A stretch of DNA of 10,435 nt from an uncultured Bacteroidales bacterium (GTDB lineage Bacteria > Bacteroidota > Bacteroidia > Bacteroidales > P3), in the NCBI GenBank assembly GCA_946540365.1, contig CAMNIH010000058.1:1-10435 (forward strand), given 5' to 3'. The notes below the pieces were generated by a model that saw only the letters and a program-made list of their open reading frames with translations, was not told where the DNA came from and did no database searches. This document shows positions 7,184 to 10,435 of this stretch, one piece after another. The translations under genes were made by a program, and so were the position numbers. Every line of letters starts with the position of its first letter. Position 1 is the first letter of the stretch.

Positions 7184-7396
7184 CTACTTGTAGGCCACCT
7201 GGCCCGGATCCATGCGCTCGTGCTGCTCCACACAGCCCCGCGACGCGGTGCTGTAGGCATTGCACGCCACATCGGGACTGATGTAAAGTTCCTGCTCGTA
7301 GCCGTTCTCGTAGCAGTAGCAGAGCTTGCTGCCACACGAAGCAAAGGTGGCGCTGATGGCGCAAAGGGCAAGGCCCGTCAAGATGCGTTTCTTCAT
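7184..7396 (-). CDS. Small cysteine-rich lipoprotein of unknown function
   Basis: 70 residues. Residues 1-20 are a lipoprotein signal peptide ending in a lipobox-like FASC (Cys21), so the mature product would be about 50 residues tethered to a membrane. Besides the lipid-bearing cysteine it has Cys26, Cys28, Cys45 and Cys55, enough for two disulfides. Visible motifs are CGSKLCYCYENG (21-32), SRGCVEQHERMDP (52-64) and QVAYK at the end. I recall similar tiny lipoproteins (CYCYE, then GC and ERMDP) among Bacteroidales hypothetical proteins, but no function is known to me. The start is 6 nt after the GH92 stop, so it should be co-transcribed with it. No Shine-Dalgarno is visible. The clear signal peptide and operon spacing argue that it is real. 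Confidence 0.75.
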   Translation of the reverse strand: MKKRILTGLALCAISATFASCGSKLCYCYENGYEQELYISPDVACNAYSTASRGCVEQHERMDPGQVAYK

Positions 7397-7402
7397 ATTG
7401 TA

Positions 7403-10153
7403 CTATTTTATAATGATTTCATCCACAAAGACCCACGCCTGCTGGCCGGCGCTGACGTGCCACTCGGGCAGGGCGCCGAAGTTGCGGGCGGTGACCTTGA
7501 CATACTTGGCCCGGGCCGACCCGTTGACGGTGAAGGTGTACTGCGTACACTCCTCCTGGCGCGGATGGATGGGCGGGAAGCGGTTGTTCAGCACACTGCC
7601 ATAGGTGCTCCACTGCTCGCCGTCGAGGCTGTACTCCACGGTGACGCCGCGCGGGAAGAAGACCCACGAGCGCATCTGCTCCAGGCAGTCGACGCCCACC
7701 GAGCGGATGGTCTGCACCTGATCCAGCTCGACCACTGCCACCATGTCCTCCTGCCAGCCCTGCCAGCCGCCGATGCGGTAGTTGGTGGTGCCGTAGATGC
7801 CATCCACCATGCCCTCGGGGCCGTTCTCGGTATACTGCGGCGCAGGCTGGGTGAGGTAGCTGACCGTCTTGTCGGTCTGCACGCGTGAATAGCGCATGTC
7901 GACATGCGGGCTGCGCAACCGGCCCTCGCTCTCGGCATAGGCCGACAACCACTGGCCGACGGACACCGGGCCGCTGTAGGGCTCGCGGAAATATTTGTAA
8001 TCCAGGTCGGCATAGTATATCTTGGCCTCGGGGCAATGCGGCACCGAGAGGGCCACGTCGTGGCGCTCGCCGGTGTAGCGCATCTGCCAGTCGTCGGCCA
8101 CCGGCACCGGGGTGATGCGGTGGCTGTCGGGGCACGTCTGGTCGGTCAGCGCCACGGCCAGCGGCAGGCGCTTGAAGTCCTTCACCTTGAGCAGCGGCTC
8201 CGTCTCGACCCACACGCCGCTGCCGGGACACACCTCGTACATGCCCAGCGAAGCCAACACATACCAGGCACTCATCTGGCCGCAGTCCTCGTTGCCGCAG
8301 AGGCCGTCGGGCTGGCTGGTGTAGAACTGGTCGAGGATGTAATGGACATATTTCTCCGTCTTCTCCGGCTGACCCAGCAGCGTGTAGAGCCAGGCAGCGT
8401 GGTGCGAAGGCTCGTTGCCGTGGGCGTACATGCCCACCAAGCCGGTGACGTCCACCTGGTCGCGGCCGCTCATCTTGTTGTTGCCTTCGAAGAGGCTATC
8501 CAGGAACGCAAGTGCATTCTCCTTGCCGCCAAGGTATTCCACCCAAGCGTCGATGTCGTGCGGCACGTAGGTGCTGTACTGCCACGAGTTGGCCTCGGTG
8601 TAGTGGTTGTTCACCTCGGTGGGGTCGAAAGGCGTCACCCAACCGCCGTTGCGCTTGGCGTGGGCGAAGCCGTTGCTGTCGATGATGTTCTGCCAGCTCT
8701 GGCTGCGGATCCAGTAGGTGCGCGCCGTGGCGGTGTCGTGGGCCAGCTCGGCCATCTGGGCGATGCACCAGTCATCGTAGGCGTATTCGAGGGTCTTGCT
8801 GACGCTTTCGTTGTCGACCTCGGAGCTGAGGTAGCCCTGCGCACCATAGGCGCGGTGGGCCTCGGTGCGGTTGCTGGTGGCCACCATGGCGTCGACCATC
8901 TGCTTCGGCGTGTAGCCCGCCAGGGTGCCGTCAGGCTCGGCCAGGTGGATATAGGCCTCGAGCATCATCGGCACAGCGTGGTAGCCGATCATGCAGTGGG
9001 TCTCGTGGCTGGCCAGCTCCCACATGGGCAGCTCGCCGCCCTGCTCGTAGTTCTTCATGGCGGTGTAGACGAAGTCGACCGTGCGCTCGGGTTCGATCTG
9101 CGTCAGCAGGGGGTGCAGGGCGCGGTAGGTGTCCCACAGCGAGAAGACGGTGTACACCTCCCTACCCTCGTCCACGACGTGGATCTGGTTGTCGGTGCCG
9201 CGGTAGCGGCCGTCCTCGTCGCTCCACAGGTAGGGCGCCGTCATGCAGTGGTAGAGGGCGGTGTAGAAGCAGCGCTTCTGCTCCTTCGAGCCCCCGTCGA
9301 CCTTCAGCTTGCCGAGGGCCTGCTCCCAGGTCTGGTCGGCGGCGCGGCGCGCCTCGTCGAAGGTGTGGCTGCGGGCCATGATGAGGTTGCCGATGGCGCC
9401 CTCGATGTCGACGCCGCTGATGGTCACCTGCAACTCCACCTGTTTGGTGCCGGCAGGCAGCATGACGATGGCCTGGGTGGAGTCGTCGGAGAAGCGGACC
9501 TCCTTGAAGTCCACATCGCTACGGATGGCGAAGTGGAGGTGCTGGTCGGGGTTCCAGGCCGAACTCTCGCGCCAGCCCACCAGCATGCCGTCGCGCAGCA
9601 TGATGCGGCCGCTGAGCAGCACGTCACGGTGACGCAGGTCGATGACGATGGCGTTGCCCTGATCCTGCACGTAGGTGTAGCGGTGGTAGGCCACGCGCCG
9701 GTCGGCCGTCAGCTCGACGATGGTCGACGGCATGTTCTTCTCGTCGAGCATCACCTTGTAGTAGCCCGCCCGGGCGGTCTCGTTCTTGTGCTGGAAGTGG
9801 CGCTTGTAGCCCTCGCGCATCGTCTCGCCGAAGGCCACCTGCTGCAGCTGCTGCTGGTCGACCGGCATCAGGAGTACATCGCCGTAGTCCTCGCAGCCGG
9901 TGCCGCTGAGGTGGGTGTGGCTGAAGCCGTAGATCGTGTCGTCCGAGTAGTGGTAGCCGCTGCAGCCGTCCCAACCGCTGAGGCGCGTGTCGGGACTGGG
10001 CTGGATCTGCCCGAAGGGGACGATGGCACCGGGGAAGGTGTGGCCGTGGCCGTCGGTGCCGACCAGCGGGTTGACGTATGTGGTCAGGGGTTTGTCGGCA
10101 CAGGAGACGACAAGCAACATGGCCACTACAAGAACAATGTGTTGTTTCTTCAT
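7403..10153 (-). CDS. GH92 family alpha-mannosidase lipoprotein with C-terminal accessory domains
   Basis: 916 residues. GH92 enzymes are calcium-dependent exo-alpha-mannosidases that trim N-glycans or mannans. Residues 1-18 are a lipoprotein signal (VVSC, Cys18). The family N-terminal sandwich begins with NPLVGTDGHGHTFPGA (28-43), GWDGCSGYHYSD (60-71) and FSHTHLSGTGCEDYGD (77-92). The helical barrel has DTYRALHPLL (341-350), EVDNESVSKTLEYAYDDW (445-462), YTEANSWQYSTYVPHD (518-533, Glu520 probably the general acid), HGNEPSHH (578-585) and GLCGNEDCGQMSAWYV (617-632) with conserved acidic residues. Residues about 700-745 resemble a chitobiase C-terminal/Fn3-associated module, and 755-916 a discoidin-like F5/8 type C (CBM32-like) domain that could bind glycan. 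It lies downstream of a ROK kinase gene and upstream of the small lipoprotein. Family is firm; exact linkage specificity is not readable. Confidence 0.96.
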   Translation of the reverse strand: MKKQHIVLVVAMLLVVSCADKPLTTYVNPLVGTDGHGHTFPGAIVPFGQIQPSPDTRLSGWDGCSGYHYSDDTIYGFSHTHLSGTGCEDYGDVLLMPVDQQQLQQVAFGETMREGYKRHFQHKNETARAGYYKVMLDEKNMPSTIVELTADRRVAYHRYTYVQDQGNAIVIDLRHRDVLLSGRIMLRDGMLVGWRESSAWNPDQHLHFAIRSDVDFKEVRFSDDSTQAIVMLPAGTKQVELQVTISGVDIEGAIGNLIMARSHTFDEARRAADQTWEQALGKLKVDGGSKEQKRCFYTALYHCMTAPYLWSDEDGRYRGTDNQIHVVDEGREVYTVFSLWDTYRALHPLLTQIEPERTVDFVYTAMKNYEQGGELPMWELASHETHCMIGYHAVPMMLEAYIHLAEPDGTLAGYTPKQMVDAMVATSNRTEAHRAYGAQGYLSSEVDNESVSKTLEYAYDDWCIAQMAELAHDTATARTYWIRSQSWQNIIDSNGFAHAKRNGGWVTPFDPTEVNNHYTEANSWQYSTYVPHDIDAWVEYLGGKENALAFLDSLFEGNNKMSGRDQVDVTGLVGMYAHGNEPSHHAAWLYTLLGQPEKTEKYVHYILDQFYTSQPDGLCGNEDCGQMSAWYVLASLGMYEVCPGSGVWVETEPLLKVKDFKRLPLAVALTDQTCPDSHRITPVPVADDWQMRYTGERHDVALSVPHCPEAKIYYADLDYKYFREPYSGPVSVGQWLSAYAESEGRLRSPHVDMRYSRVQTDKTVSYLTQPAPQYTENGPEGMVDGIYGTTNYRIGGWQGWQEDMVAVVELDQVQTIRSVGVDCLEQMRSWVFFPRGVTVEYSLDGEQWSTYGSVLNNRFPPIHPRQEECTQYTFTVNGSARAKYVKVTARNFGALPEWHVSAGQQAWVFVDEIIIK

Positions 10154-10163
10154 TATAAGGTTG

Positions 10164-10208
10164 TATAAGACCTATAGGTCCTATAAGACTTATATGTCCT
10201 ATAAGACC
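10164..10208. repeat. Five-copy 9-bp tandem repeat between the ROK and GH92 genes
   Basis: Five consecutive 9-bp units begin with TATA: TATAAGACC, TATAGGTCC, TATAAGACT, TATATGTCC, TATAAGACC. Alternate units match best, giving an 18-bp higher-order period, and 10169-10180 is the perfect palindrome GACCTATAGGTC. Similar CTTATAGG-type tracts are, as I recall, common in Bacteroidales intergenic regions. The tract fills most of the 64-nt gap upstream of GH92, within its likely 5' UTR or promoter. Confidence 0.85.
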
Positions 10209-10217
10209 TGTCGTTTT

Positions 10218-10435
10218 CTATTTCATCTTGATCAATGCCGCGGCGCCGAGGATGGCCACCTCGTTGGCCTTCAGCTCGCTCATGCGGATCTGGCAGGTGC
10301 CACTGAAGATGTTGAGCAGGTAGCGGTCGAAGGCGGCGCGCAGGGGTTTGAGCAGGGGTTCGCCCACCTGGGCGGGGCCACCCATGAGGAAGATGGCCTC
10401 GGGGGCCGAGAAGGTGACGGCGTTGGCCATGGCCA
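10218..10435 (-). CDS. ROK-family sugar kinase (glucokinase-like), C-terminal end only
   Basis: Only the last 71 residues are in the window; the gene continues past the right edge, and the methionine at 10428-10430 is internal. The visible part has the usual ROK C-terminus: ANAVTFSAPEAIFLMGG followed by AQVGEPLLKPLRAAFD, then LKANEVAILGAAALIKMK to the stop. ROK kinases phosphorylate cytosolic hexoses such as glucose, mannose or N-acetylmannosamine; the substrate cannot be told from this end. It lies 64 nt upstream of the GH92 gene on the same strand, fitting phosphorylation of the mannose or other hexose released by that mannosidase. The ATP- and sugar-binding motifs are outside the window. 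A ROK transcriptional repressor is less likely, because repressors of this family rarely end this way, but it is not excluded. Confidence 0.8.
   Translation of the reverse strand, partial: AMANAVTFSAPEAIFLMGGPAQVGEPLLKPLRAAFDRYLLNIFSGTCQIRMSELKANEVAILGAAALIKMK

Noticed and set aside
7145..7888. A 247-codon plus-strand frame over the small lipoprotein and the GH92 3' end
   Set aside because: It is antisense to two better supported genes and has no recognisable motif.
7904..10168. A 754-codon open frame on the plus strand, antisense to GH92
   Set aside because: Same cause as above: valine-, histidine- and leucine-rich low-complexity product with no recognisable motif, opposite a gene with firm family motifs.

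Overview
The window looks like chromosomal DNA from a Bacteroidales (Bacteroidota) species with GC-rich genes. Four things point there: a promoter of the TTTG / TAnnTTTG type, genes without Shine-Dalgarno sequences, lipoprotein signals on several products, and a gene set typical of the order (a very large TamB, a GH92 alpha-mannosidase lipoprotein, an NAGPA-domain lipoprotein, a ROK kinase). The genes are GC-rich, while the first 760 bases are clearly AT-rich. I cannot name the genus.

Layout. Bases 1-759 hold no convincing protein gene. A near-consensus Bacteroidales promoter at 153-184 fires leftward into a leader of about 150 nt that has a strong hairpin and no open frame reaching the edge; this looks like the leader of a stable-RNA (possibly rRNA) operon just outside the window. 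Further right are two unusual 11-bp-period structures: a large inverted repeat built from 11-bp units (426-520) and a six-copy degenerate 11-bp direct repeat (577-642). An AT-rich presumed promoter for the first gene follows.

Bases 760-6891 carry a tightly packed rightward operon: a TamB homologue, a membrane-bound LytTR transcription factor overlapping it by 4 bp (ATGA), and a phosphodiester-glycosidase (NAGPA/DUF2233) lipoprotein starting 4 nt after the regulator. The spacing suggests shared transcription and translational coupling, linking envelope assembly, a membrane-anchored regulator and a surface or periplasmic glycan enzyme.

Bases 6892-7183 lie between convergent operons and contain five hairpins. 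Three of them (7010-7134) look like a dispersed REP-like intergenic repeat.

Bases 7184-10435 form a leftward group: the 3' end of a ROK-family sugar kinase, a 64-nt gap with a 9-bp tandem repeat, a GH92 alpha-mannosidase lipoprotein with C-terminal accessory domains, and, 6 nt downstream, a 70-residue cysteine-rich lipoprotein of unknown function. This is a small mannoside-utilisation cluster. I saw no tRNA gene, CRISPR array, insertion sequence or phage gene. The least explained features are the paired 11-bp repeat structures, the TamB-LytTR-NAGPA linkage and the small cysteine-rich lipoprotein.
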